A stretch of 46,243 nucleotides of DNA from Bacteroidota bacterium. Lineage in GTDB: Bacteria; Bacteroidota; Rhodothermia; Rhodothermales; Bin80. A model generated the notes under the pieces. The model was not told the DNA's origin. It searched no databases and saw only the letters and a list, made by a program, of their open reading frames with translations. The position numbers and the translations under genes are program-made. Positions within the stretch are counted from its first letter, which is position 1. Every line of letters begins with the position of its first letter. The DNA is taken from contig JAPPNA010000015.1 of the NCBI GenBank assembly GCA_028873925.1, positions 1-46,243 of the forward strand, written 5' to 3'. Shown here piece by piece: positions 17,394 through 26,956 of the stretch.

Positions 17394-17813
17394 ATCCCGT
17401 CAGGTGTGGACTATGGAGCTGAACGTAAGTGAACCGCTGTTGACGTGTCGTTACGCCTTTAAGTGTGGTCAAAACCGGGGTAAGCGTACCTACTCCGGGA
17501 CAAGGGTCAGCGGGGACCTGATTACTGGCTGATCGGCCACCGGCATATAGGCGGCAGGAACATAGTCTTGGCTCCAGCGCGGAACGTGGGAAGGTGTCGG
17601 AGGGGTGTTAAGGGAGCGTAGCAAGTGGGGAAGCCCCACAAGTTACTGAGTACCAATACCCTCCACGCTGGCGGATCGGCTCGTAGTAGTGTTGAAGCGT
17701 CTGTAATGGGCGTGGAGCGAAGGGGCCGACTCGGTTGGCTGACAGGACGCGGCAATCGCCCGAGCGAGAGGACTGCGTTCAAGAGGCAAGTGCCTGACTG
17801 GGCGGACCGAGAA

Positions 17814-17848
17814 GAGCCGTATGAGGTGAGAGTCTCACGTACGGTTCT
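17814..17848 (+). ncRNA. Group II intron domain V
   Basis: The 35-nt stretch folds as a textbook domain V. GAGCCGTA pairs with TACGGTTC, a two-nt CG bulge follows, the upper stem TGAGGT pairs with GTCTCA, and the loop is GAGA (a GNRA tetraloop). This is the catalytic core of the ribozyme and the strongest single sign of the intron. Confidence 0.93.
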
Positions 17849-17887
17849 GAGGGGGCCTGGGGGTGCAATTCCCCCGGGCTACCCGAC

Positions 17888-18895
17888 ACGCTTACTGCAT
17901 CTTCACCCGTCCAGCGCCCAAAACTCATGCTCTGAGCGCCTGTGAAGGGCCAAATCCAGGCCAAACAATCATCAAACGGTACACGGCCGCCGCCGCGGGC
18001 CATATAATCCAGCCAATCGCAGCACCAGATACCCTCAATCCGGCCCAAATCAATGGATCAGCCGCCAAAAAATCAATGCTAACAATGCTGCCTGAATGCC
18101 ACCGCACGCGTCACCAAAATCCGGGCACCGAATGACTGTTCAGCTCGCGAAAATGCCGCCCCATTCTGTTGAATTCCCTTGCATAAAAGGTAGGGAGTCC
18201 CCCTACAAGACATATCCGGGAGGCACATCATAAAAGGACAAAGTAGTGCGTTGTGTCCAACGCAAACTGACGGTCTGTGCTGATACACTGATGACGGAGT
18301 CAGCTGCGGTTTACGTGTCATAGCCCCTGCGGCGGGTTAGTCAGGCGACGTTTCCATACATGGTTTCTACCGATGCCGGTCTGAGTCCACGAGGACTAGG
18401 CCTTCGGACCCCGAAGGAGTCTAGGTGGAAAACGGCTTCAGTACCCGGGTGCCGGCATGACCGCCCGATGTAGCGTTACGCCTTCCCGCGCTTGAATGAC
18501 CGAACATCGGACCGGCATCTAAAGTGTCGGCCGAGACTAATTCACCCTCTCTATCCGGCCCGGTCCGACAAGATTGCCGATTCAGCAATGATTTAGTCGT
18601 TGCCTTTTGGATACGAAAACTTCGCGTCTTGGCCCGACCTTGAGGCCGCCGTGCGCGACATCCTGCAGTTGGGACAAGATTGTTAAGGCACAGCAGAAGC
18701 GGTACGCGGCATCGTGTCTACCCGGTCAGAATTGGAGTTCGAGGTGGCAACACAGACCTGATCTGCGTTCAATCAGCACACTCGGCCCCGATAATTCCGG
18801 CTGGATCCGATCCACACGGGCGTTCAGTGAGGGCATCGACCGAATACAGTCCGCTCAGGCGAGCAGCGCCACGCTCACCGAGGCCCACGGGAATA
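17888..18895. other. About 1 kb without a clear gene, hairpin-rich
   Basis: No supported protein gene. A 60-residue hydrophobic open frame on the minus strand (17925-18107, including DFLAADPLIWAG and WPAAAAVYRLMIVW) could be a small membrane protein or a fragment of one, but it has no family match. From about 18180 the DNA is full of inverted repeats: GTAGGG/CCCTAC (18190-18206), TGCGTTG/CAACGCA (18247-18264) and the set listed at 18365-18600. The ppdK gene ends at 18896 on the minus strand. Confidence 0.5.
18365..18600. ncRNA. Candidate structured RNA with alternative stems
   Basis: Perfect inverted repeats are packed in 230 bp: ATGCCGG (18373-18379) with CCGGCAT (18452-18458); GTCC/GGAC (18385-18396); CCTTCGG/CCGAAGG (18401-18417); CCGATGT/ACATCGG (18465-18510); TGTCGG/CCGACA (18525-18570); ATTGC/GCAAT (18573-18589), followed by a short TTTT. 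The segment ATGCCGGT (18373-18380) can also pair perfectly with ACCGGCAT at 18511-18518, so two folds compete. It matches no RNA class I know (RNase P, tmRNA, 6S and the common riboswitches were considered). The strand is undecided. Confidence 0.35.
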
Positions 18896-21532
18896 TCACG
18901 GTGAAGCAAGATGCGCCTGCGCGGCTGCCAAACGGGCGATCGGAACACGGAACGGCGAACAGGAGACGTAGTCCATACCGACCTGGTAGCAAAATGCAAC
19001 CGAAGAAGGCTCGCCACCATGCTCTCCGCAAATGCCGACCTTCAACTCGGGATTGGACTCGCGCCCGAGTTCGGTCCCCATTCGGACGAGCTGCCCGACA
19101 CCCTGCCGGTCCAACACCTGAAACGGATCGTCCCGAAGGATCTTGTGATCCACATAGTCGGGCAGGAACTTGCCCGCATCATCACGGCTGTACCCGAAAC
19201 ACATCTGGGTCAGATCGTTGGTGCCGAAGGAGAAAAACTCGGCCTCCCTGGCGACCTCATCGGCCGTGAGCGCAGCCCGGGGCACTTCAATCATTGTGCC
19301 GACCAGGTAATCAATCCGATCGTCTTTCTCGGCAAACACCTGATCAGCGGTCTCGTGAATGATGGCCTTCTGATTGACAAACTCATTGACCGTGCCGATC
19401 AGCGGCACCATGATTTCGGGTACCGCGTCGATGCCTTCACTCTTGCATTCCAGGGCTGCTTCAATTATCGCGCGCGCCTGCATGGCAGTGATTTCCGGGT
19501 ACGTTACGCCGAGCCGGCATCCGCGGTGGCCCAACATGGGGTTGAATTCATGCAATTCAGCCACCTTAGCCTGTACATCCGCCAGGGGGACACCCATGCG
19601 ATCGGCCATGTCCTGCTCTCCCTGCGCATCATGTGGCAGGAATTCATGCAGCGGCGGATCCAGCAGCCTGATCGTGATGGGCATGCCCGACATGGCGGTA
19701 AAGATGCCCTTGAAATCCTCCTTCTGGAACGGGAGAAGTTTGGCGAGTGCGGACTGGCGGGCTGCTTCAGAGTCGGCCAGAATCATTTCCCGGACCGCCT
19801 GAATACGGTCCCCTTCAAAGAACATATGCTCGGTTCGGCAGAGCCCGATTCCTTCAGCTCCGAATTCCACCGCCTTGGTGGCATCCTCAGGTGTGTCGGC
19901 ATTGGTTCGGACACCGATCGGACGAAACTCATCCGTCCAGGCCATGAATGTCGCGAAATTTTCTCTCATGGTGACTGGAACCAGCTCCTCCTGACCGATA
20001 ATGACCTCACCGCTGGAGCCGTTGATGCTGATCCAGTCGCCTTCGGTAACGGTAGTTCCATCCACCGCAAATGATCTGGTCGCATAGTCAATCACTACGG
20101 CACCGCACCCGGCCACGCAGGGTTTGCCCCATCCACGAGCCACGACCGCAGCGTGGCTGGTCATGCCGCCTCTTGAGGTCAGAATACCCTCCGCGGCATC
20201 CATTCCGCCCACATCCTCCGGGCTGGTCTCCGTGCGGACGAGCATGACCTGTTTGCCGGCTCTGGCCCACTGCTCAGCGTCATCGGCGGTAAAGACCACC
20301 TGACCGACCGCTGCACCAGGCGATGCGGGCAGGCCCTTGGCCAGCACCCGGTCCTGGTAGGCGGCTTCGTCTTTGAATCCCGGATGCAGCAGCTGGTCCA
20401 GATGTCTGGGTTCCACCAGATACTTAACAGCCTTCTCCCTGCTGGTGAGGCCCTCACCGACCATATCCACCGCGATTCGGAGGGCGGCGCGGCCGGTACG
20501 CTTTCCACTGCGCGTCTGCAGGATGTACAGGGTTTCCTCCTGAATGGTGAACTCAATGTCCTGCATGTCCTGGTAGTGCTTCTCCAGCGCCGTGGTCATT
20601 TCCAGCAGCTGCTGATACGGCTCCAGAAACTCATTGGCCATTTCAATGATGGGCCGGGGCGTACGGATGCCGGCGACCACATCTTCACCTTGAGCATTGA
20701 CCAGATACTCGCCATACAGCTCATGCTCACCGGTAGACGGGTTGCGCGTAAAGCAGACACCGGTACCGCTGGTTTCTCCCAGGTTGCCGTAGACCATGGC
20801 CTGCACATTCACTGCCGTTCCGAGCAGACCGGTGATCCTGTTGATCTGGCGGTACTTTGCAGCCCGCGCACTGTCCCAGGAGCCGAAGACGGCATTGATG
20901 GACAGCCTCAGCTGAAGCTGCGGGTCCGTCGGGAACGGGTCACCAATCTTGGACTGGTAAATCGCCTTGAACTCGGCCACCAGCTCCTTAAGATCCTCCG
21001 CGTCCAGCTCCAGATCTTCAGTTACTCCCTTCCGCTTCTTCATACGGTCCAGTGCCTCCTCAAAGTACTCATGGTGGACCCCCATGACCACATCGCTGAA
21101 CATATCAATGAACCGGCGATACGCATCGTAGGCAAAACGGATGTTGCCGGTCTCCCGTGCCAGGCCTTCTACGACCGTGTCATTCAGCCCCAGGTTGAGT
21201 ACGGTATCCATCATTCCGGGCATGGACTGGGCGGCACCGCTGCGTACCGACACCAGCAGTGGTCGGTCCGGGTCCCCGAGGGTGCGTCCCAGGGCCTGTT
21301 CCACATGCTCAAGGCCCGTCTGGACCTGCTCCCGGAGCCCTTCCGGCCAAGCGTGTGACTGCCGGATATAATGCTGGCATGCCTCGGTTGTGATCGTGAA
21401 TCCGGGAGGTACCGGCAGGCCGATGTTGCTCATTTCGGCCAGATTGGCACCCTTGCCGCCCAGGAGGGCCTTCATCTCTTTCCTACCTTCGGTTGCGCCG
21501 TGTCCGAAGCGGTACACATATTTTGCGGGCAT
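18896..21532 (-). CDS. ppdK: Pyruvate, phosphate dikinase
   Basis: An 878-residue enzyme that interconverts pyruvate, ATP and Pi with PEP, AMP and PPi. The N-terminal nucleotide-binding domain contains [26 protein letters not shown] and [22 protein letters not shown]. The swivelling phosphohistidine domain has [19 protein letters not shown] with catalytic H460, and the C-terminal TIM barrel has [12 protein letters not shown] with the catalytic cysteine. The length is standard. It diverges from topA across a strongly AT-rich 190 bp region. It can work in gluconeogenesis or PPi-linked glycolysis; the enolase gene is elsewhere in the window. Confidence 0.97.
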   Translation of the reverse strand: MPAKYVYRFGHGATEGRKEMKALLGGKGANLAEMSNIGLPVPPGFTITTEACQHYIRQSHAWPEGLREQVQTGLEHVEQALGRTLGDPDRPLLVSVRSGAAQSMPGMMDTVLNLGLNDTVVEGLARETGNIRFAYDAYRRFIDMFSDVVMGVHHEYFEEALDRMKKRKGVTEDLELDAEDLKELVAEFKAIYQSKIGDPFPTDPQLQLRLSINAVFGSWDSARAAKYRQINRITGLLGTAVNVQAMVYGNLGETSGTGVCFTRNPSTGEHELYGEYLVNAQGEDVVAGIRTPRPIIEMANEFLEPYQQLLEMTTALEKHYQDMQDIEFTIQEETLYILQTRSGKRTGRAALRIAVDMVGEGLTSREKAVKYLVEPRHLDQLLHPGFKDEAAYQDRVLAKGLPASPGAAVGQVVFTADDAEQWARAGKQVMLVRTETSPEDVGGMDAAEGILTSRGGMTSHAAVVARGWGKPCVAGCGAVVIDYATRSFAVDGTTVTEGDWISINGSSGEVIIGQEELVPVTMRENFATFMAWTDEFRPIGVRTNADTPEDATKAVEFGAEGIGLCRTEHMFFEGDRIQAVREMILADSEAARQSALAKLLPFQKEDFKGIFTAMSGMPITIRLLDPPLHEFLPHDAQGEQDMADRMGVPLADVQAKVAELHEFNPMLGHRGCRLGVTYPEITAMQARAIIEAALECKSEGIDAVPEIMVPLIGTVNEFVNQKAIIHETADQVFAEKDDRIDYLVGTMIEVPRAALTADEVAREAEFFSFGTNDLTQMCFGYSRDDAGKFLPDYVDHKILRDDPFQVLDRQGVGQLVRMGTELGRESNPELKVGICGEHGGEPSSVAFCYQVGMDYVSCSPFRVPIARLAAAQAHLASP

Positions 21533-21542
21533 AGCCTCAGAT

Positions 21543-21574
21543 TTATATAATCCGTGTGAAAAATATTCCCAAAA
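21543..21574 (-). promoter_or_regulatory. Possible ppdK promoter
   Basis: Reading the minus strand, TTTTG (21570-21574) is followed about 20 nt later by TTATATAAA (21543-21551), 11 nt before the ppdK ATG. This resembles the Bacteroidota layout with a -33 TTTG box and a TA-rich -7 box. The flanking 21541-21605 is the most AT-rich stretch in this part of the window. The call rests on pattern only. Confidence 0.3.
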
Positions 21575-21723
21575 TCAGCGAAATTTAGGGCGAAAATATT
21601 TTCAGATTGTGTGAAAAGGCCCCTGCAGGCGCAGAATTGGAGGCATGAGTCACCTTTTGGCCGGGTCCTGATGCGCAACGCAGGCCGCTGTCGGGCGTTG
21701 CACGGGACCGAGCAATTCAAATC

Positions 21724-24303
21724 ATGAAGCTAGTCATTGTAGAATCTCCCACCAAGGCCAGAACAATCGCCAGGTTTCTGCCCAAAGGGGAGTACACCAT
21801 CAAAGCCAGTATTGGACACATCCGGGACCTGCCCGCCAAGGCCAGCGATGTGCCGGCGCGATACAAGGGGCGCCCGGAATCGGACATCGGCATACTGCTG
21901 GACAAGGGCGTTGAGCCCATTTATGTGATCCCCGCCGACAAGAGGCGGACGGTAGCTGAGCTCAAGGCTGACCTGAAGGATGCCGATGAGCTGCTGATTG
22001 CCACCGATGAGGACCGGGAAGGGGAGGCGATCGGTTGGCATCTGACCCAGGTGTTATCGCCGACAGTGCCTATCCGGCGTATGGTTTTTCATGAGATTAC
22101 CCGGAGTGCGATTCAAAGTGCGCTTCGGAATACGCGTCAGATCAACACCCAACTCGTCCAGGCCCAGGAAGCGCGCAGGATGCTTGACCGATTTGTGGGC
22201 TGGCGGTTGTCGCCGGTGCTCTGGCGCAAGATTGCCCCCAAGTTGAGTGCAGGCCGCGTGCAGAGTGTCGCCCTGCGGCTGCTGGTGGAACGGGAGAAGA
22301 AAAGATTGGCGTTTGTGGGGGCAGGTTACTGGGACATCCGGGCCAGGTTAAGCGTCCCCGAAGGTCCCGCGCCCCCTGCCTTTGATGCCATCATGACTGC
22401 GCTGGGGGATCGCCGGATTGCAACGGGGCGGGATTTCGATGATGATACCGGGGAGCTCAAGGCATCCGTGCAGAAAGAGGTGCTGCTGCTGGGCAAGGCG
22501 CAGGCGGCGGACCTTAAGGAAGCTCTCCTCGCGGCGACCTGGAAGGTGGAGTCCGTTGAATCTAAGGAGCGCAAGAAGTACCCCGCGCCGCCCTTCATCA
22601 CCTCCACCCTGCAGCAGGAGGCGAGCAGAAAATTCCGCTGGGGGGCGAAGAAAACCATGGGTGTGGCGCAGAAACTGTATCAGGAAGGATACATCACCTA
22701 TATGCGTACTGACTCGGTTCAGCTTTCGCAGGAAGCTCTCATGGCGAGCCGCCAGGTAATTGAGCGCATGTACGGTGCTGACTACCTGAGCCGGAATGTT
22801 CGTCAGTACAAGAGCAAATCCGCCGGTGCCCAGGAGGCCCATGAGGCCATTCGGCCGGCCGGCACGGAGATGAAGCCGGTCAGGGCCCTCGGCCTAACCG
22901 GTGATGAGGCTAGACTGTACGATCTGATCTGGAAGCGCACCGTGGCGTGTCAGATGGCCTCCGCCCTGTTGAGGCACACGACCGCCCGGATTGCAGCGGT
23001 GATGCGCCAGCAGGAGACGGCACACTTTCGTGCGTCCGGCCGTGAAGTTCTCTTTGACGGGTTTCTGAAGGTGTATGTGGAGGGCCGTGACGATCCTGAA
23101 AAAGATTCCACTCGTGCCCCGCTGCCCATGCTCATTGCCGATCAGAGGTTGAACTGCCTCGGAGTGGAGCCCAAGGAGCACGCCACCCAGCCTCCGGCCC
23201 GCTACACCGAGGCCTCGCTGATCAAAAAGCTGGAGCAGGAGGGGGTCGGGCGGCCCAGCACCTATGCCTCCATCATGGATAAGATCACCCGCAAGCGCGA
23301 GAAAAAGGAGCTGGTCGTCCGACAGGGCAGGGCGCTGGCTCCCACCTTTACTGCGTTCGCCGTCAACCAATTGATGGAGGCCAACTTTGAACGGCTGGTA
23401 GACTACGGATTCACTGCCGACATGGAAAAGGTGCTTGACGACATTGCGGCCGGCCATCGGAATCATACCGAGTTTCTGCTGGACTTTTACCAAGGCAATA
23501 CCGGGTTGCGCGAGGATGTTGATAAGGCTATGGAGAATGTGGATCCCAGAACCATATCAACGATCACGGCCCCCAAATGGGGGCAGTGTGTGGTACGGAT
23601 CGGCCGGTTTGGTCCCTATGCAGAGGCTGAAATGAACGGGATCGTTTACCGCGGATCCATCCCCGCCGCACTGCTGCCGGCGGATGCAACGGAGGAATCC
23701 CTGATGGCACTGCTCAGGCTGAAGAAAGAGGCCAGAGTATTGGGCACGCATCCGGAAACCGAACGCAATATTGTGCTGAAGAATGGGCCGTACGGCTGGT
23801 ATGTGGAGCATGTTAATCCCGAAGGCGGCCGTGGTCGTCCGCCGCGCGCCTCACTGCTGGATGGGATGCTCGCGGAGGACATGGATCTGGATCTGGCGCT
23901 GCAGCTGCTGTCCTTCCCGAGGGAGCTGGGGGCACATCCTGAGTCAGGTGAGCCGGTCACGGCTCATCTGGGGCGGCACGGCCCATATGTCAGGCATAAG
24001 TCCGTTAATGCCACCCTGCCCAAGGGCATCGATGTGCTGATGGTAACCCTTGAGCCCGCACTGGACGTTCTGGCGAAAAAGGGTGCCCGGCCGGGGGTGG
24101 TGCGTACGCTGGGCGAGGCACCGGACGGTAAGCCTGTGGAGCTGTTGGAGGGTAGATACGGTCCGTATGTGAAACACGGACGTACCAACGCATCCATCCC
24201 GAAGAATCAGGACGCAACAGCTGTTTCGCTGGAACAGGCGCTCCAGCTGCTGGAGGCCAGGAAAGCCAGGAAGAAACCGAAGCGACGCACCAAACGGCGT
24301 TGA
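21724..24303 (+). CDS. topA: DNA topoisomerase I
   Basis: An 859-residue type IA topoisomerase that relaxes negative supercoils. The Toprim domain starts at KLVIVESPTKARTIARFL, with the acidic triad in ATDEDREGEAIGWH (95-106); the catalytic tyrosine is Y326 in YITYMRTDSVQLS. The C-terminus has no zinc fingers. Instead it carries several topoisomerase C-terminal repeats marked by GPYAEAE, GPYGWYVE, GPYVRHK and GPYVKHG, and ends in a basic tail (KKPKRRTKRR). This C-terminal type is common in Bacteroidota and others. The start at 21724 gives the canonical MKLVIVESP. Confidence 0.97.
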   Translation: MKLVIVESPTKARTIARFLPKGEYTIKASIGHIRDLPAKASDVPARYKGRPESDIGILLDKGVEPIYVIPADKRRTVAELKADLKDADELLIATDEDREGEAIGWHLTQVLSPTVPIRRMVFHEITRSAIQSALRNTRQINTQLVQAQEARRMLDRFVGWRLSPVLWRKIAPKLSAGRVQSVALRLLVEREKKRLAFVGAGYWDIRARLSVPEGPAPPAFDAIMTALGDRRIATGRDFDDDTGELKASVQKEVLLLGKAQAADLKEALLAATWKVESVESKERKKYPAPPFITSTLQQEASRKFRWGAKKTMGVAQKLYQEGYITYMRTDSVQLSQEALMASRQVIERMYGADYLSRNVRQYKSKSAGAQEAHEAIRPAGTEMKPVRALGLTGDEARLYDLIWKRTVACQMASALLRHTTARIAAVMRQQETAHFRASGREVLFDGFLKVYVEGRDDPEKDSTRAPLPMLIADQRLNCLGVEPKEHATQPPARYTEASLIKKLEQEGVGRPSTYASIMDKITRKREKKELVVRQGRALAPTFTAFAVNQLMEANFERLVDYGFTADMEKVLDDIAAGHRNHTEFLLDFYQGNTGLREDVDKAMENVDPRTISTITAPKWGQCVVRIGRFGPYAEAEMNGIVYRGSIPAALLPADATEESLMALLRLKKEARVLGTHPETERNIVLKNGPYGWYVEHVNPEGGRGRPPRASLLDGMLAEDMDLDLALQLLSFPRELGAHPESGEPVTAHLGRHGPYVRHKSVNATLPKGIDVLMVTLEPALDVLAKKGARPGVVRTLGEAPDGKPVELLEGRYGPYVKHGRTNASIPKNQDATAVSLEQALQLLEARKARKKPKRRTKRR

Positions 24304-24585
24304 ACCTAAGCGGATGCACGCCGAGTTCGCCCTTTCGGCCTTGGCCGAGCCTCCGGCAATCAGGATGATCTGCCGGTCCGGGATACTGCAGAGCGTCAGC
24401 TAGGATGAGCCGTTTTCTTATGCGGAAGCCGGCAACTTCACAAAGCTGATTCGTTGTAGACTCCCAGGTACCGACCGACCAAAGGTGCCGGCACTTTCGC
24501 CGTGAGGGCCGCTAATGAGAGGGTGCGGGTGAGCATCTGCGGAGTGCCGCAGGAAAATGCATGCGCGCCCCCGGGTGATCCGGGC

Positions 24586-25908
24586 TCAGGGCAGATAGAC
24601 GATCCGGATCGCGCTGCCCATGGATTCAGCCCAATAGACCCCGGCCGGCAGGTTGCCGGGATGCCAAACCGCCTGCGAACGACCTTGGGCAGACAGGGTG
24701 GCAATCAGGCGCCCGCTCAGGTCCCAAATCCGAACAGATGACACGTCCGGGGCCAATTCAAGGGTCAGCGGCCCGCTGAACGGGTTGGGGAACGCGCTGA
24801 GCGGCGGAGGCTTTGCCGGTGACCGTGGTCGGCCTAGGGCAGTCTGCCGATAGCTGTAGATTGCCCGCCCGGCCTCGGCAATCACGATTGCGCTGCCATC
24901 TGTCCGAACGGCATGGCCAAAAGCGGGGCCGCCTTGGAGGCGGTGCTCCGGATACCAGTTGTGGAATTCATCGATGTCCAGTATCCAGACGGCACCGGGC
25001 CGGTCGGACAGCCCGGAAGGCGAGCCGATAACAGCGGTTGTCCGGTCAAGGTCCACGCTGTGGCCGAATTGTTGCAACCCCATCGCAGGAACGGGCCGGA
25101 AGACATCCGTCTGCTGCCAGATGGTGTCGCGGTGGACAAAGAGATAAGTCGTCTGAGCCTCTGGAGCCCCTAGGACGGCATAGGTGTTTTCCTGGCGCAC
25201 CGATAGGGCGACTGCATGGCCGAAATGGTGCCCGAAGCCGGCATCGCCGGCGGTAAGGACCGCCCGTAGCACCCAATCCGATCCCGAAGTTCGATTATAA
25301 ACGTATGCCAGCCCTGCTTCCCGGCCCCGCGGCTCGTCCGCCAGGGGGGCTCCGATCAGCAGGGTCTCCGAATTCATCGCCAGCGCGGCACCGAACGCGG
25401 ACTGGTCGGCTTCGCCGATCAATTCGGCCTGGTGTTGCCAGGTTGCCGCAGGGGCGTGGATGTAAAGGTCAACCGCACCACGCGCACGATCATTGGCGGG
25501 ACTTCCGACTGCGGCAAAAATGCCCGTAAGCGCGACCGCGCGCCCAAAGCCCGACCTGGAAGACTGCACACAGAATTCGCGCAGCCCGGAGTCCAATTCA
25601 TACCAGCAGACGCGACGCGCGCCGGGCGCACCGGCCAGCAGCAGGTCGCCCTCAAGCGCCAGGCTGTAGCCAAGACTGTCTCCGTCAGACCCGCGGGTAT
25701 GATGCCGCAGCTGCCAGTAGTCACCCGTCCAAGCATACACCCACAGTCCCCCCTGTCCCTGATTGTAGGCGGGTGCTCCAACCGCCAGAAACTGGCCATC
25801 CAACTCCAAAGCGTGCCCGAAAGAGGGGTCAGGTGACTCGATAATGATCTGGGCCGCAGCTGTCTGAACCAGGCCGACCCACATCAATACCAGCGCCCGA
25901 GTCCGCAT
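24586..25908 (-). CDS. Secreted beta-propeller protein with T9SS sorting domain
   Basis: A 440-residue protein with a signal peptide (ALVLMWVGLVQTAAAQ), followed by about six FG-GAP-like units with the phrase FGHALELDGQFLAVGAPA and variants (SLGYSLALEGDLLLAGAP, FGAALAMNSETLLIGAP, FGHSVDLDRTTAVIGSP). These build an integrin-like beta-propeller. The last 80 residues are a type A T9SS sorting domain: AFPNPFSGPLTLEL, VRIWDLSGRLIATL, LPAGVYW and a final RIVYLP. The protein is thus probably exported across the outer membrane by type IX secretion and attached or released. It ends 22 bp before the RsgA gene start on the same strand. Its ligand is unknown. Confidence 0.85.
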   Translation of the reverse strand: MRTRALVLMWVGLVQTAAAQIIIESPDPSFGHALELDGQFLAVGAPAYNQGQGGLWVYAWTGDYWQLRHHTRGSDGDSLGYSLALEGDLLLAGAPGARRVCWYELDSGLREFCVQSSRSGFGRAVALTGIFAAVGSPANDRARGAVDLYIHAPAATWQHQAELIGEADQSAFGAALAMNSETLLIGAPLADEPRGREAGLAYVYNRTSGSDWVLRAVLTAGDAGFGHHFGHAVALSVRQENTYAVLGAPEAQTTYLFVHRDTIWQQTDVFRPVPAMGLQQFGHSVDLDRTTAVIGSPSGLSDRPGAVWILDIDEFHNWYPEHRLQGGPAFGHAVRTDGSAIVIAEAGRAIYSYRQTALGRPRSPAKPPPLSAFPNPFSGPLTLELAPDVSSVRIWDLSGRLIATLSAQGRSQAVWHPGNLPAGVYWAESMGSAIRIVYLP

Positions 25909-25929
25909 GCGCCTGGGCTGTCGCCCGTT

Positions 25930-26892
25930 TTACTGACCCTTTGGGGTGATGGAATCCAGGATATTCAAATAGCTCCGATACCGGGCCCGCGTGATGGAGT
26001 CTTTGGCGACAGCCTCCTTGACCGTACAGCCCGGTTCATGGGAATGCGTGCAGGCGGCATAGTGGCACTGATGGACATACAGCTTGAATTCCGGGAAATA
26101 ATGGGCCAGTTCCCACGGCTCAAGATCCAGCACCCCAAACTCACGAATGCCGGGGGTGTCCACGACGAAACCTCCGCTACTCAAGGGGAGCAGTGTGGTA
26201 TACGCCGTGGTGTGGCATCCCCGACGCGTCTTCAGGCTCACTTTCCCCTCCCGCAGATTAAGGGAGGGATCGACGCGGTTCAGCAGCGAAGACTTGCCTA
26301 CCCCCGAGGGGCCGGTAACTACGCTCATACGCTGCGTAAGAGCGGATCGGAGCGACTCGATCCCTTCGCTCATCAATGCACTGGTGAGCAGCACATCGTA
26401 GCCCAAGCGCATATAGCGGCTACGGAGCTTATGGATGAGGTCCAAAATGGATCCGGTGGTTAAGTCCATCTTGTTGAAAATGATGCCGACCGGAATACGC
26501 TGCACACCGGCAGTAACCAGTATGCGGTCAATAAATCCCGGACTGGGGCGCGGCAGGGCTGCCGACTGCACGATCCAAACCTGATTGATGTTGGCGACCA
26601 TGACCTGGACCTTGCCGCCATGCCGGCCGGCAGCCCGGCGACTCAGCCAGTTCCGACGTTCATGGACAGCGGTGATCAGTCCGCTGCCATCGGGATTAAT
26701 CCGCAGGGATACTTCGTCGCCCACCGCGACGGGCTGCGTGACATGCTGGTGATCAAGTCGGAAGCGTCCACGGAGTCGGGCGCGAACCACGCGGGCATCC
26801 GTGCGCACATCCACCCGTTTACCGGCAGACAGTATGATGGTGCCGGTGGCTTCCTCATTGGAATCTTCGGCGGCCTCTACTCCCAGTCCCAT
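25930..26892 (-). CDS. rsgA: Ribosome small subunit GTPase RsgA
   Basis: A 320-residue circularly permuted GTPase that acts in late 30S assembly. An OB-fold domain (about 25-105) is followed by G4 (NKMD, 140-143), G1 (GPSGVGKSS, 194-202) and G3 (DTPG, 245-248), in the permuted order G4-G1-G3. A C-terminal zinc site is formed by C276, C281, H283 and C289. The length is normal. The ATG complement at 26890-26892 overlaps a plus-strand ATG (CATG), but that plus-strand start is not the likely start of the small divergent gene. The T9SS propeller gene follows 21 bp downstream. Confidence 0.95.
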   Translation of the reverse strand: MGLGVEAAEDSNEEATGTIILSAGKRVDVRTDARVVRARLRGRFRLDHQHVTQPVAVGDEVSLRINPDGSGLITAVHERRNWLSRRAAGRHGGKVQVMVANINQVWIVQSAALPRPSPGFIDRILVTAGVQRIPVGIIFNKMDLTTGSILDLIHKLRSRYMRLGYDVLLTSALMSEGIESLRSALTQRMSVVTGPSGVGKSSLLNRVDPSLNLREGKVSLKTRRGCHTTAYTTLLPLSSGGFVVDTPGIREFGVLDLEPWELAHYFPEFKLYVHQCHYAACTHSHEPGCTVKEAVAKDSITRARYRSYLNILDSITPKGQ

Positions 26893-26956
26893 GAAACCTA
26901 ATACTCAGGAATACGTCTATACAACCAGCGCATACCGGTACAAATCAGCGTACGTA

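Larger units (their letters stand above)
17038..17887 (+). mobile_element. ORF-less group II intron
   Basis: The 3' part has a canonical domain V (17814-17848), then a domain VI-like GC hairpin (about 17858-17878) and a typical 3' end CTACCCGAC (to 17887). The 5' end GTGTGCC, followed by a small hairpin with GGCAC, matches the group II GUGYG start. Domain I-like elements lie between, for example GAACGTAAGTGAACCGC at about 17421 and GGGGAAGCCCCAC near 17628-17640. Where the intron-encoded reverse transcriptase would sit (domain IV, about 17700-17790) there is no room for one; the whole intron is 850 nt, or 672 nt from the second 5' copy. Splicing or movement would need a maturase from elsewhere. 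The subclass was not determined. Confidence 0.85.

Noticed and set aside
18254-18341. Possible integron attC site (GTCCAAC then GTTAGTC)
   Set aside because: The second core does not fit GTTRRRY and no integrase or cassette genes are present.
18381-18400. Hammerhead-ribozyme-like sequence (CTGAGTCCACGAGGAC)
   Set aside because: The conserved CUGAUGA and GAAA core elements are missing; only the GTCC/GGAC hairpin is shared.
18911-21358. Long plus-strand open frames (387 and 324 codons) opposite ppdK
   Set aside because: They are antisense shadows of a conserved GC-rich enzyme gene and have no family motifs.
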